From Streptomyces toyocaensis (GTDB lineage Bacteria; Actinomycetota; Actinomycetes; Streptomycetales; Streptomycetaceae), in assembly GCF_000725125.1 (NCBI RefSeq), contig NZ_JFCB01000001.1:682001-746000 (forward strand): 64,000 nucleotides of DNA, read 5' to 3'. The notes beneath the pieces were generated by a model that saw nothing but the letters and a program-made list of their open reading frames with translations, was not told the origin of the DNA and searched no databases. The position numbers and the translations under genes are program-made. Positions 17,790 to 25,838 of this stretch are shown here, piece by piece. The first letter of the stretch is position 1. Each line of letters starts with the position of its first letter.

Positions 17790-18566
17790 TCAGTCGAGGC
17801 CGCCGAGGACGTTCTGATCCCAGTCGATCACGGACCCGGTGACCACGCCGGAACGGTCGGAGAGCAGCAGGACCACGAAGTCGGCGATCTCGTCCGGCAG
17901 GCCGAGCCTGCCCATCGGCAGCCGCGCGGCGGCCTGTTCGCGCCAGTCGTCCCCGGCGCCGTGGAAGGTGCGCTGGGTGGCGTCCTCGCCCTCGGTGGCG
18001 GTCCAGCCGATGTTCAGGCCGTTGATCCGGATCCGGTCCCAGCGGTGGGCGTGCGCCGCGTTGCGGGTCAGGCCGATCAGCCCGGCCTTCGCGGCGACGT
18101 AGGGCGCCAGGAAGGGCTGCCCGCCGTGCGCCGAGGAGGTGATGACGTTGACGATCGTGCCGGGCTCCTCGCGCCGCACCATGTCCGCGACGGCGGCCTG
18201 CATCGCGAAGAACGGCGCCCTGAGGTTGATCGCGACGTGCTGGTCGAACAGCTCGGGCGTGGTGTCGAGGAGCGTCCCGCGCGCGGTCAGGCCGGCGGAG
18301 TTGACCAGGCAGTCGATCCGGCCGTGCGCCTCCACCACCCGGGCGACCGAGGCCCGGGCCTGCCCCGCGTCGGCCAGGTCGGCCCGTACGAACGACGCCG
18401 TGCCGCCCCGGGCGGTCAGCTCGGCGACCAGCGCCTCACCGGGCTCCGGGCGCCGCCCGCTGACGGCGACGACCGCCCCCTCACGGACCGCGGCGCGCGC
18501 GACGGCGGCGCCGACGCCCTGGCTGCCGCCGTTGACCAGGACGACCTTGTCGTCGAGAAGTCCCAT
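17790..18566 (-). CDS. Short-chain dehydrogenase/reductase
   Basis: A 258-residue classical SDR. The cofactor motif is NGGSQGVGAAVA (a GxxxGxG variant) near residue 12. NSAG is near residue 88, and the catalytic Ser, Tyr and Lys are visible in TSSAHG and PYVAAKAGL. The acidic or basic choice after beta-2 (SGRRPEPG) suggests NADP(H), but weakly. It starts 19 bases after the dioxygenase stop, so it is co-transcribed, and probably acts on the same carbohydrate-like substrate. Confidence 0.9.
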   Translation of the reverse strand: MGLLDDKVVLVNGGSQGVGAAVARAAVREGAVVAVSGRRPEPGEALVAELTARGGTASFVRADLADAGQARASVARVVEAHGRIDCLVNSAGLTARGTLLDTTPELFDQHVAINLRAPFFAMQAAVADMVRREEPGTIVNVITSSAHGGQPFLAPYVAAKAGLIGLTRNAAHAHRWDRIRINGLNIGWTATEGEDATQRTFHGAGDDWREQAAARLPMGRLGLPDEIADFVVLLLSDRSGVVTGSVIDWDQNVLGGLD

Positions 18567-18585
18567 GATCTGTTCCGGGTTCCTT

Positions 18586-19761
18586 TCAGCTCTCGCGCCG
18601 CTTGGCACCGGCACGCAGTTCGCCCCGCAGGGTCCGCGGGGTCCACCCCTCGCGCAGCGCCCGGCGCACGACGTCGGCCTGCGAGGGCGGGGCCAGACCG
18701 TCGACCGGCGGGTCGTTGTCGAGGTTGGTGGGGAAGGGGTAGCCCTCGGCGCTCGCCGCGATCACGTTCTCCAGCCACTGTTCCCCGGCGCCCTCGGCCC
18801 TGCGGCCCAGCAGCACCGGGTACACGGCGCTCACCACGGCCTCGCGGTCCACGGTCTCCATGGCCCGTCCGAACGCGGAGGACACCTGCAGCAGGTTGGC
18901 CATGCGCCGGATGTCCGCCGAGTGGTTGGCGCCGGCGGCGTGGAACAGCGCCGGGTTGAAGAACACCGCGTCCCCCTTGGCGAGCGGCAGCTGGACGTGG
19001 TGCTCCTCGAAGTACGCCCGGAACCCGGGGAGCCGCCAGGCGAGATAACCGGGCTCGAACTTCTGCGAGTGCGGCAGGTACAGCGTCGGCCCGGACTCGA
19101 CGGGCATGTCGCAGTGCGCCACCGCGCCCTGGAGCGTGAGCGCGGGGGAGAGGCGGTGCACCTGCGCCGGGTAGGCCGCGGCGACGTCGTTGGACAGGAA
19201 CCCGAGGTGGTAGTCGCGGTGCGCCGTCTGCGCGGCCCCGCCCGGGTTGACCACGTTGACCTGGGAGGTGACCTGGTAGCCGGGGCCGAGCCAGGCGGAG
19301 GAGACCAGGGCGATCACCTCGTTTGCGTAGTAGTCGGCGAACGCCTGCGGGTCGTACAGGGCCGCCTTCTCCAGGGCGTTCCACACCCGGTCGTTGGCGC
19401 CCGGCGCGGCGAAGTGGTCACCGGCGGTGGCGCCCGAGGCGCGCTGTTCGGCGATCAGGGCGTCGAACACGGCGCTGGTCCGGTCCACGACCGCCGGGTC
19501 GGGAAAGGCATCGCGCACGACCACGATGCCGGGCCCGCCGGCCAGGGCGCGCACCAGTTCGGCCTGCACGGCGCGGCGGTCGGCGAGGGCGAGCCGTTCG
19601 GCGTCGTAGAGCAGCACGTTCCGCTCGACGGCACTGGCGTGCGGGTGGGCGGCGAGGTCGGTCTCCTGCTCGACCAGTGCGCGGAAGGTCTCCAGGTCGC
19701 AGTCCCGCTCGGACAGCCAGGCGGCCGGCGCGGGGTCCTGCACGGAGGAGGATGCGGACAT
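18586..19761 (-). CDS. Phytanoyl-CoA dioxygenase (PhyH) family protein
   Basis: A 391-residue Fe(II)/2-oxoglutarate oxygenase-like protein. The iron ligands can be placed: H-x-D in TAHRDYH (about residue 205) and the distal His in PALFHAAGANH (about residue 285). An Arg for 2-oxoglutarate follows in IRRMANLLQ. The N-terminal 70 residues form an extra helical region. The substrate is unknown. Its place at the head of a unit with SDR and cyclitol-type dehydrogenase genes suggests oxidative removal of a substituent, for example O-demethylation of a methylated inositol, which is inference. ATG 19761 is preferred over an ATG seven codons earlier. Confidence 0.85.
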   Translation of the reverse strand: MSASSSVQDPAPAAWLSERDCDLETFRALVEQETDLAAHPHASAVERNVLLYDAERLALADRRAVQAELVRALAGGPGIVVVRDAFPDPAVVDRTSAVFDALIAEQRASGATAGDHFAAPGANDRVWNALEKAALYDPQAFADYYANEVIALVSSAWLGPGYQVTSQVNVVNPGGAAQTAHRDYHLGFLSNDVAAAYPAQVHRLSPALTLQGAVAHCDMPVESGPTLYLPHSQKFEPGYLAWRLPGFRAYFEEHHVQLPLAKGDAVFFNPALFHAAGANHSADIRRMANLLQVSSAFGRAMETVDREAVVSAVYPVLLGRRAEGAGEQWLENVIAASAEGYPFPTNLDNDPPVDGLAPPSQADVVRRALREGWTPRTLRGELRAGAKRRES

Positions 19762-19806
19762 GAAGTCGTCCCTTCGGGTCACGGAGCGACGCGGCTGATG
19801 TCATTC

Positions 19807-19819
19807 TTGTCAGTACAAA
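19807..19819. promoter_or_regulatory. Second copy of the iol-type operator motif
   Basis: Read on the minus strand, GTTTGTACTGACA matches the element at 11271-11283 (GTTTGTACTTACA) in 12 of 13 bases. It is 45 bases ahead of the dioxygenase gene and 50 ahead of the divergent LacI-family gene, suggesting that both units share the iol regulator. Confidence 0.5.
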
Positions 19820-19870
19820 CCCTTCGAACAACCATCAGGAAGCCATCAAAAACCCCTCAGGAGCAGTCGC

Positions 19871-20905
19871 ATGGGCCACCCGTTCCCGATCAGGGAAATC
19901 GCACGTCAGGCCGGGTTGAGCGAGGCCACCGTGGACCGTGTCCTCAACGGCCGGGGCGGGGTGCGGGAGAGCACCGCGCGAGAGGTGCACCGGGCGATGG
20001 CCGACCTGGACCGGCAGCGCACCCAGGTCCGTCTGGTCGGCCGCACGTTCATGGTGGACATCGTGATGCAGTCGCCGGAGCGGTTCTCCACCGCCGTCCG
20101 CGCCGCCCTGGAGGCCGAACTGCCCTCCCTGCACCCGGCGGTGGTCCGCTCCCGCTTCCACTTCCGCGAGACGGGCCCGGCGGAGGAACTGGTCGCGGTC
20201 CTCGACCGGATCGGCCGGCGCGGCTCACAGGGCGTGGTCCTCAAGGCGCCCGACGTCCCCGAGGTCACCGCCGCCGTCGCCCGGCTCGCGGCGGCGGGCG
20301 TCCCGGTCGTGACCCTGGTGACGGACCTGCCCGCGAGCGCCCGGCTCGGCCACGTCGGCAGCGACAACCGGGCGGCGGGAGCCACCGCCGCCTACCTCAT
20401 GGGGCAGTGGCTGGGCGACCGCCCCGGCAACGTGCTCACCAGCCTTTCCAGCGGCTTCTTCCGCAACGAGGAGGAGCGCGAGATGGGCTTCCGCAGCGCC
20501 ATGCGCGCCCGGTACCCCGGGCGGGCCCTCGTCGAGATCACCGAGGGGCAGGGCCTGGACGCCACCCAGTACGACCTGGTCCGGGACGCCCTGGACCGCG
20601 ACCCGGAGATCCGCGCGGTGTACTCGATCGGCGGCGGCAACATCGCCACCCTGCGGGCCTTCGAGGACGCCGGGCGCGAGTGCGCCGTGTTCGTGGCGCA
20701 CGACCTCGACCAGGACAACACCCGGCTGCTGCGCGAGCACCGGCTGTCCGCCGTGCTCCATCACGATCTGCGCCACGACGTGCGGGAGGCCTGTCACCTC
20801 GTGATGCGCGCCCACGGCGCGCTGCCGCCCACCGGGCCCACCCTGCCCTCCGCCATCCAGGTGGTGACCCCCTACAACATGCCGCCCACCGCGTTGGCCG
20901 GGTGA
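19871..20905 (+). CDS. LacI-family transcriptional regulator
   Basis: A 344-residue regulator. Residues 1-55 hold the LacI helix-turn-helix (IREIARQAGLSEATVDRVL) and hinge. The remainder is a periplasmic-binding-like sensor domain (VGSDNRAAGATAAYLMG, 'YSIGGGNIATLRAFEDAG' and the ending VVTPYNMP), which matches the sub-group that binds sugars such as inositols. It is transcribed away from the PhyH/SDR/dehydrogenase unit and is the obvious candidate for its local control. The next gene starts 75 bases later. Confidence 0.9.
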   Translation: MGHPFPIREIARQAGLSEATVDRVLNGRGGVRESTAREVHRAMADLDRQRTQVRLVGRTFMVDIVMQSPERFSTAVRAALEAELPSLHPAVVRSRFHFRETGPAEELVAVLDRIGRRGSQGVVLKAPDVPEVTAAVARLAAAGVPVVTLVTDLPASARLGHVGSDNRAAGATAAYLMGQWLGDRPGNVLTSLSSGFFRNEEEREMGFRSAMRARYPGRALVEITEGQGLDATQYDLVRDALDRDPEIRAVYSIGGGNIATLRAFEDAGRECAVFVAHDLDQDNTRLLREHRLSAVLHHDLRHDVREACHLVMRAHGALPPTGPTLPSAIQVVTPYNMPPTALAG

Positions 20906-20980
20906 GGGCCCGCGGGGAGCGCACCCCGGCCCGGGCGTGTACCCCCGCCCGCCGGGCCGGGCCTGCCTACCGTCGTGCGC

Positions 20981-21586
20981 ATGAGGAAACCGACCCCGGA
21001 GGGCGGGCCCGAACGGCTGGTGACACTGGCCGACGGCGTGTTCGCCATCGCCATCACCCTGCTGGTCCTGGACATCTCCGTGCCCCAGGGGCTGGACTCC
21101 GCGCAGTTCCACCGGGCGCTCAGCGACACGCTGCCGAACCTGGGGGCCTACGGCATCAGCCTGGCGGTGCTGGCCGGTTTCTGGCGTGAGCACCGGGCGA
21201 TCTTCCGTGGCGTCCAGCAGGTGGACGGGGACGTGATCACGCTGACCGTGCTCGGTCTCGGACTGGCGGCCCTGGTGCCGTTCCCCACCGCCCTGGTCTC
21301 GGAGTACGGCGACGAGCAGGTCTCCGTGATCATCTACTCGGCGGTGGTCGCCTCCCTCGGCGCCGTCCACCTCACGCTCGCCGCCCTGGTCGCCCGGCGA
21401 CCCTGGCTGCGCGGCGGAGCCGCACCCGTGCGGGACCGGGTGCTCTCCACCGTCGACCTGGGGGCGACGGTGGTGGTCTTCCTGGTGACGATCCCGTTGA
21501 CCCTGCTCGTCGGGCCCGCGTCGATGTGGTGGTGGCTGGTCCTGGTACCGGTCAAGGTCTGGCTGGGCCGAAGGGAGAACGCCTGA
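20981..21586 (+). CDS. TMEM175/DUF1211-family membrane protein (potassium channel type)
   Basis: A 201-residue membrane protein with six hydrophobic segments. The first carries the hallmark (F/A)xDGVFAIAITLLVLDI found in bacterial TMEM175-type potassium channels, preceded by a conserved Arg (ERLVTLADG). Bacterial members assemble as tetramers with one such repeat per subunit. A GTG six bases upstream is an alternative start. No functional tie with the flanking inositol genes is apparent. Confidence 0.85.
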   Translation: MRKPTPEGGPERLVTLADGVFAIAITLLVLDISVPQGLDSAQFHRALSDTLPNLGAYGISLAVLAGFWREHRAIFRGVQQVDGDVITLTVLGLGLAALVPFPTALVSEYGDEQVSVIIYSAVVASLGAVHLTLAALVARRPWLRGGAAPVRDRVLSTVDLGATVVVFLVTIPLTLLVGPASMWWWLVLVPVKVWLGRRENA

Positions 21587-21626
21587 CGCGGCGGGTGGGT
21601 GGGGGTTCCCGCGGCGAGGAGGGACG

Positions 21627-22784
21627 TCAGTACGCCACCGGCACCCACGCCCCGCTCTCCGCCGACCGCGCCATCGCGTCCAGCACCACGGCACTGCGCA
21701 CGGCGTCGCCGAGCGTGGCGCCGTACGGGACGCCCTCGGCGACGGAACGCAGGAAGCGGTAGGCCTCGATCACCTTCAGGTCGTCGAACCCCATGGCGTT
21801 CGCGGCACCCGGCTGGAAGGCACCGAACTCGCCGTGGCCGGGCCCCACGTAGACGGTGCTGACGGGCTGGTCCTGGTAGTCGGTGCCGCGGCTGACGCCG
21901 AGTTCGTTCATCCGCCGGAAGTCCCAGAACACCGCGCCCCGCGTGCCGTGCACCTCGAAGCCGTAGTTGTTCTGCTCGCCCACCGAGACGCGGCAGGCCT
22001 CCAGCACCCCGCGCGCGCCGGAGGCGAACCGCAGCAGGCAGTTGACGTAGTCCTCGTTCTCCACGGCGCCGAGCTCGCCGCCCGTCGCGCGGGAGTGGCC
22101 GGCCGTGGCGCCCGCCGGACGGGCCCGCTCGGACAGGAAGACGGCCGTGTCGGCGGTCAGGGAGTCGATGTCACCGAGCAGGAACCGGGCCAGGTCGGCG
22201 CCGTGCGAGGCCAGGTCGCCCAGCACCCCGCTACCGCCCCGTTCCCGCTCGTAACGCCAGGTCAGGGCACCCTCAGGATGGGCGGCGTAGTCGCTGAAGA
22301 GGCGGAGGCGCACATGGGTGACCGTGCCGATCTCGCCGGAGGCGATCAGCTCACGGGCCACCTCCACGGCGGGCGCGTTGCGGTAGTTGAAGCCGACCGT
22401 GCCCTGCACCCCCGCCCGGGCGACCGCGTCGGCCACCGCGCGGGCGTCCTCGGGGCCGAGTCCCACCGGCTTCTCGATCCAGACGTGCTTGCCGGCCTCG
22501 GCCATCGCGACACCGATCTCGCGGTGCAGGAAGTTGGGGGCGGTGATGCTCACCGCCCGCACGCGTGGATCGGCGGCCACCTCGCGCCAGTCGCGGGCAG
22601 CCGAGGCGAACCCGAACCGCGCGGCGGCCTCCTCGGCCCTGCCCGGCACCTCCTCGGCGACCGTAATCAGCTCAGGACGCAGGGGCAGGAGCGGATAGTG
22701 GTGCGCCACGCGCGCGTAGGCCTGGGTGTGCACCCGCCCCATCCAGCCGAATCCCACGACGGCGACACCCAGCGCATCCACCAT
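21627..22784 (-). CDS. Gfo/Idh/MocA-family oxidoreductase
   Basis: A 385-residue NAD(P)-dependent dehydrogenase. VVGFGWMGRVHTQAY near residue 10 binds the cofactor, IEKPVGLGP (about residue 105) carries the catalytic Lys, and DLASHGADLARFLLG (about residue 190) the acid/base pair. The longer middle loop (about 30 extra residues between 'SERARPAG' and 'NEDYVN') and the Trp-rich N terminus set it apart from the two iolG-type enzymes here. The likely substrate is a sugar or cyclitol. It stands alone on the minus strand, convergent with the channel gene. The ATG at 22784 is chosen because the Rossmann motif follows at once. Confidence 0.88.
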   Translation of the reverse strand: MVDALGVAVVGFGWMGRVHTQAYARVAHHYPLLPLRPELITVAEEVPGRAEEAAARFGFASAARDWREVAADPRVRAVSITAPNFLHREIGVAMAEAGKHVWIEKPVGLGPEDARAVADAVARAGVQGTVGFNYRNAPAVEVARELIASGEIGTVTHVRLRLFSDYAAHPEGALTWRYERERGGSGVLGDLASHGADLARFLLGDIDSLTADTAVFLSERARPAGATAGHSRATGGELGAVENEDYVNCLLRFASGARGVLEACRVSVGEQNNYGFEVHGTRGAVFWDFRRMNELGVSRGTDYQDQPVSTVYVGPGHGEFGAFQPGAANAMGFDDLKVIEAYRFLRSVAEGVPYGATLGDAVRSAVVLDAMARSAESGAWVPVAY

Positions 22785-22847
22785 GAACGCCTCTCTCCGG
22801 CCCGGTCCGAGTCCTGCCCGCCCACCCTCCGCGCCGCGCATGCGTCA

Positions 22848-22863
22848 TGTCAACCTTTTGACA
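22848..22863. promoter_or_regulatory. TGTCAA-N4-TTGACA inverted repeat upstream of the dehydrogenase
   Basis: Perfect 6-base arms around CCTT, about 65 bases upstream of the leftward dehydrogenase gene. The right arm also offers a -35 hexamer in both directions, so it may be an operator, a promoter element, or both. Confidence 0.45.
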
Positions 22864-22948
22864 GGACAATATCCGGCGCCCCGGAGCCACCGCTCACATG
22901 AGGTAGGGTTGACCTGCTTGATCACGCGGTCCGCCGCGCGAGAGGCAT

Positions 22949-23022
<74 letters not shown>

Positions 23023-23029
23023 CGGAAGC

Positions 23030-23071
23030 CGAAGGGAGCCGCACCGGATTCATCCGGTGCGGCTCCCTTCG
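23030..23071 (+). terminator. Perfect hairpin after the second tRNA-Pro
   Basis: CGAAGGGAGCCGCACCGGA (from 23030) pairs perfectly with the reverse complement ending at 23071, with a four-base loop. It lies eight bases after the tRNA and probably also stops the convergent CHAT gene transcript. Confidence 0.85.
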
Positions 23072-23099
23072 TCGCGCGTGGGCCGGTCGGTCGGCCGGC

Positions 23100-25712
23100 T
23101 CACGCCGCCCCGAAGGCGGTGAACGCCCACCCCGTCGCACGGTGCAGCGCGTCCGCCGGGAGCGCGGCGCGGGCGTCACGCAGCGCCTCCGCCAAGGAGA
23201 GACCGGCGTCGAGCCCCTGGTGCAGGGCGAGCATCAGCGGCACGACGGCCGCGTCGTTGACGGGGGCACTGCACGCCACCACTCCCACCGTGCCCAGCGG
23301 CAGCAACGCCGTGACCAGGCCCAGGAGTTCGTCGGCTCCCACCGTGGCGAACCGGGCGGTGTCGCAGCAGGACAGGATGATCCGGTACGGGCTGCGGTCC
23401 AGCCGCTCGAAGTCGTGCACGATCAGCGGCCCGTCTGCCATGCGCAGCGAGGAGAACAGCGGGCCGTCCGCCCGGAACGCGCCGTGCGCCGCGATGTGCG
23501 CCAGCGCGGCCCCGTCCAGCTCGGTCAGCACCCGCGGCACCGTCGCGTCCTCGTACTCCAGGACCGTCGCACCACGGTAGCGGCCCGCCAGCACCGGCAC
23601 CTCCGCGCCGCCCGTCGCGAGACCCGGCCCGCGCACCAGCACCTGACGGCCCCCGCGCGGCGGCGCGGTCTCCTTGGCGCGCAGCCAGCTGCCGGCCGAC
23701 GGCGACACGCTCAGCACCCGCTCCCGCAGTGAGGGCAGCAGCGCCCACGGCACCCGGTGCAGCCGCCCCGGCGGCACGACCACCACCGGGCCGTCCCCCA
23801 GGTGTGCGGCCGCCGGGCCCAGCAGCAGCTCCTCCAGCCGGCGGCCCGCCGCCTCCACCACCGGCAGCCGGGCGGCCGCCCCGGGATGGGCCAGCCGCCG
23901 CAGCCCCGCCTGCACGTGCTCGGCCTCGGTCTCCGCCGCCGCCAGCAGTCCCGCCTCGAACCGCCGCACCCTGCCCCGTCCGCACAGCAGCACCTGGACC
24001 CGCCCGTCGAGCACGGCCAGTTCCACGAGTTGCCCGTCGCCGCTGTCGCGGAGCCGCGCGAGCAGCCGGCCGACGTCGAAACGGTCACCGCCGTCGAATG
24101 CCTCACCGCGCATGTGCAGCGTCCGCGAGCGGATCTCCCTCTCCAGGCGCCGCTGTTCCCGCTCCAGGGCCGGCACGGGCCTGCCCTCCATGCGGGCCTC
24201 CTCCGCGCGGGCGGCGATCTCCCGGTAGGCGGTCATGCCGCTGAGCAGCGCCGGGTCGGCCGGCGGCCGGGTGGGCGGTGCGGACAGCGCGGTGGCCCGC
24301 CAGCGTTCGCTCCACACCAGCAGCCGCCGCGGCCCGCCGGAGACGAGACTGGCCTGCTGCGCGAGGGCGGCCAGTTCCGCGCCCTGCGCCGTGGCGCGGG
24401 CCCGCAACTCCGAGGCCCCCAGCGTCATCCGGTGGTCGTCCAGCACGTCCAGGCCCCGTCGGCAGGCCTCCAGCACCCCACGCGCGGAACCGGCGGCCTG
24501 CGCGCGCAGCGCCTGTGCCGCCCAACCCGTCATCCGCGCGAGCGGCGGCCCGCCGCGCCTGCTGCGCGCGGCCACCGCCAGATGCCGCTCCGCGTCCGCC
24601 GTCCGGCCGAGGTCCAGCGCGATCCGGCCCGCGAGCAGCGAGGCCTCGGGAGCGGCCGGGGCACCGAGCGCGGCCAGCTTCTCCGCCACCGCCGCCGCGT
24701 CCGCGACCAGCCGGCGCGACCCGCGTCCGGCGGCGTGCCTCGCCCCGATCAGCACCAGCCGGGCGTGCGTCTCCCACCAGGTGCGCCGCTGTCCCGCGAA
24801 CAGCCGCACGGCCAGTGCCGCGCGGGCGATCGCCGTCTGCGGCTCGTCCGCCAGCCGCGCCGCCCGCGCGGCGGCCAGCAGCAGCTCCGCCTTGCGCGTC
24901 GACTGCCCGCCGATCCCGTCCAGCGCCCGGATCGCCGCGTCCGCCTCGGCCAGCGCCTCCGCGGCCAGCCCCGCGGCCATCAGCACCTCGCAGCGCCGGA
25001 TGCTCAGCATGAACGTCGGCGTGCCCAGTTCGGCGTACCGCTTCTCCGCCTCGTCGAGCAGCCGCAGGGCCGCGGGGACGTCGCCCGAGCGGAACGCGGC
25101 CAGCCCCCGGCTCTCCACGGCGTCCGCCTTGTCGTGCTCCTGGCCGGTGGTGTCCCACAGGGCCTCCGCCGCCGTGAAGTCGGCCTCCGCCCGCTCCACG
25201 GCCCCGAGCGCCAGGTGCACCGTCGCCCGCAGCGTCAGCGCCCGCGCCGTCCAGATGACGTCGTCGGCCTGCCGCAGCACGGGAATCGCCCGCCGTACGT
25301 CCTCCAGCGCCTCCCGGTGATGGCCCAGCACCCACCACGCGTACGCCCGCCGGAACAGCACCCTCGCGCGTGTGTGCCCCGTACCGCGCTCGACACCCCG
25401 CCGCAGCGCGTCCAGCCCGTGCCGGGTACGCCCCGCGTGGACCAGCGCGACCCCGAGCGTGGCGAGGACGTCCGCCTCCCGCTCGGCGGAGTCCGCGCGT
25501 GCCGCCCAGGCCCTGGCCCGCCGCAGATGGTTCAGGGCGAGCCGCATGTCGCCGAAGTCCCGTTGCCAGATGCCGATCACCTGGTGCGCGACGGAGGCGT
25601 GCAGCGGCGCCGGACGGTCCCCCAGGACCCCTTCCGCCCTCGCCAGCGCCTCACCCGGGGCGGCGAACACCATCGGCAGCAGTTCCAGCACCGTGTCGCT
25701 TCCCGCTGTCAC
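23100..25712 (-). CDS. TPR-CHAT caspase-like protease
   Basis: About 870 residues. Residues 20-480 are alpha-helical repeats of TPR type (for example ARVLFRRAYAWWVLGHHREAL and RALTLRATVHLALGAVERAE, key at alternating small/aromatic positions). A linker with a Glu/Arg-rich coiled region (EREQRRLEREIRSR) leads to a C-terminal CHAT domain. The caspase-like dyad is readable: His in LAHIAAHG (about residue 743) and Cys in IILSCCDTA (about residue 783), followed by GTVGVVACSAPVND. Intact dyad and length suggest an active cysteine protease whose TPR part senses a partner. It is divergent from a subtilase/sigma-factor/small-protein unit. GTG 25712 is used; a GTG at 25739 is possible. Confidence 0.88.
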   Translation of the reverse strand: MTAGSDTVLELLPMVFAAPGEALARAEGVLGDRPAPLHASVAHQVIGIWQRDFGDMRLALNHLRRARAWAARADSAEREADVLATLGVALVHAGRTRHGLDALRRGVERGTGHTRARVLFRRAYAWWVLGHHREALEDVRRAIPVLRQADDVIWTARALTLRATVHLALGAVERAEADFTAAEALWDTTGQEHDKADAVESRGLAAFRSGDVPAALRLLDEAEKRYAELGTPTFMLSIRRCEVLMAAGLAAEALAEADAAIRALDGIGGQSTRKAELLLAAARAARLADEPQTAIARAALAVRLFAGQRRTWWETHARLVLIGARHAAGRGSRRLVADAAAVAEKLAALGAPAAPEASLLAGRIALDLGRTADAERHLAVAARSRRGGPPLARMTGWAAQALRAQAAGSARGVLEACRRGLDVLDDHRMTLGASELRARATAQGAELAALAQQASLVSGGPRRLLVWSERWRATALSAPPTRPPADPALLSGMTAYREIAARAEEARMEGRPVPALEREQRRLEREIRSRTLHMRGEAFDGGDRFDVGRLLARLRDSGDGQLVELAVLDGRVQVLLCGRGRVRRFEAGLLAAAETEAEHVQAGLRRLAHPGAAARLPVVEAAGRRLEELLLGPAAAHLGDGPVVVVPPGRLHRVPWALLPSLRERVLSVSPSAGSWLRAKETAPPRGGRQVLVRGPGLATGGAEVPVLAGRYRGATVLEYEDATVPRVLTELDGAALAHIAAHGAFRADGPLFSSLRMADGPLIVHDFERLDRSPYRIILSCCDTARFATVGADELLGLVTALLPLGTVGVVACSAPVNDAAVVPLMLALHQGLDAGLSLAEALRDARAALPADALHRATGWAFTAFGAA

Positions 25713-25757
25713 CCCACGATCGTAGTGGTCCGCAACCACGCCCCACAGGTTCGACGT

Positions 25758-25790
25758 TGTATCAAACGCCCGCGCTGCGGCTCTGTATCA
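25758..25790. repeat. TGTATCA direct repeat in the CHAT/subtilase intergenic region
   Basis: TGTATCA occurs at 25758-25764 and 25784-25790, 26 bases apart. They lie between the divergent starts of the protease genes, in the only AT-richer stretch there. It could be a regulator site or promoter element recognised by the linked sigma factor. Confidence 0.4.
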
Positions 25791-25838
25791 CGACAGCTCC
25801 GCGGCTCCGGTCACCGTCGCCCGAGTGGAGGACACGCC

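Noticed and set aside
23757..25838. Upstream open frame extending the subtilase by nearly 700 codons
   Set aside because: It is antisense to the CHAT gene and rich in Arg/Pro/His; the subtilase starts naturally at 25839.
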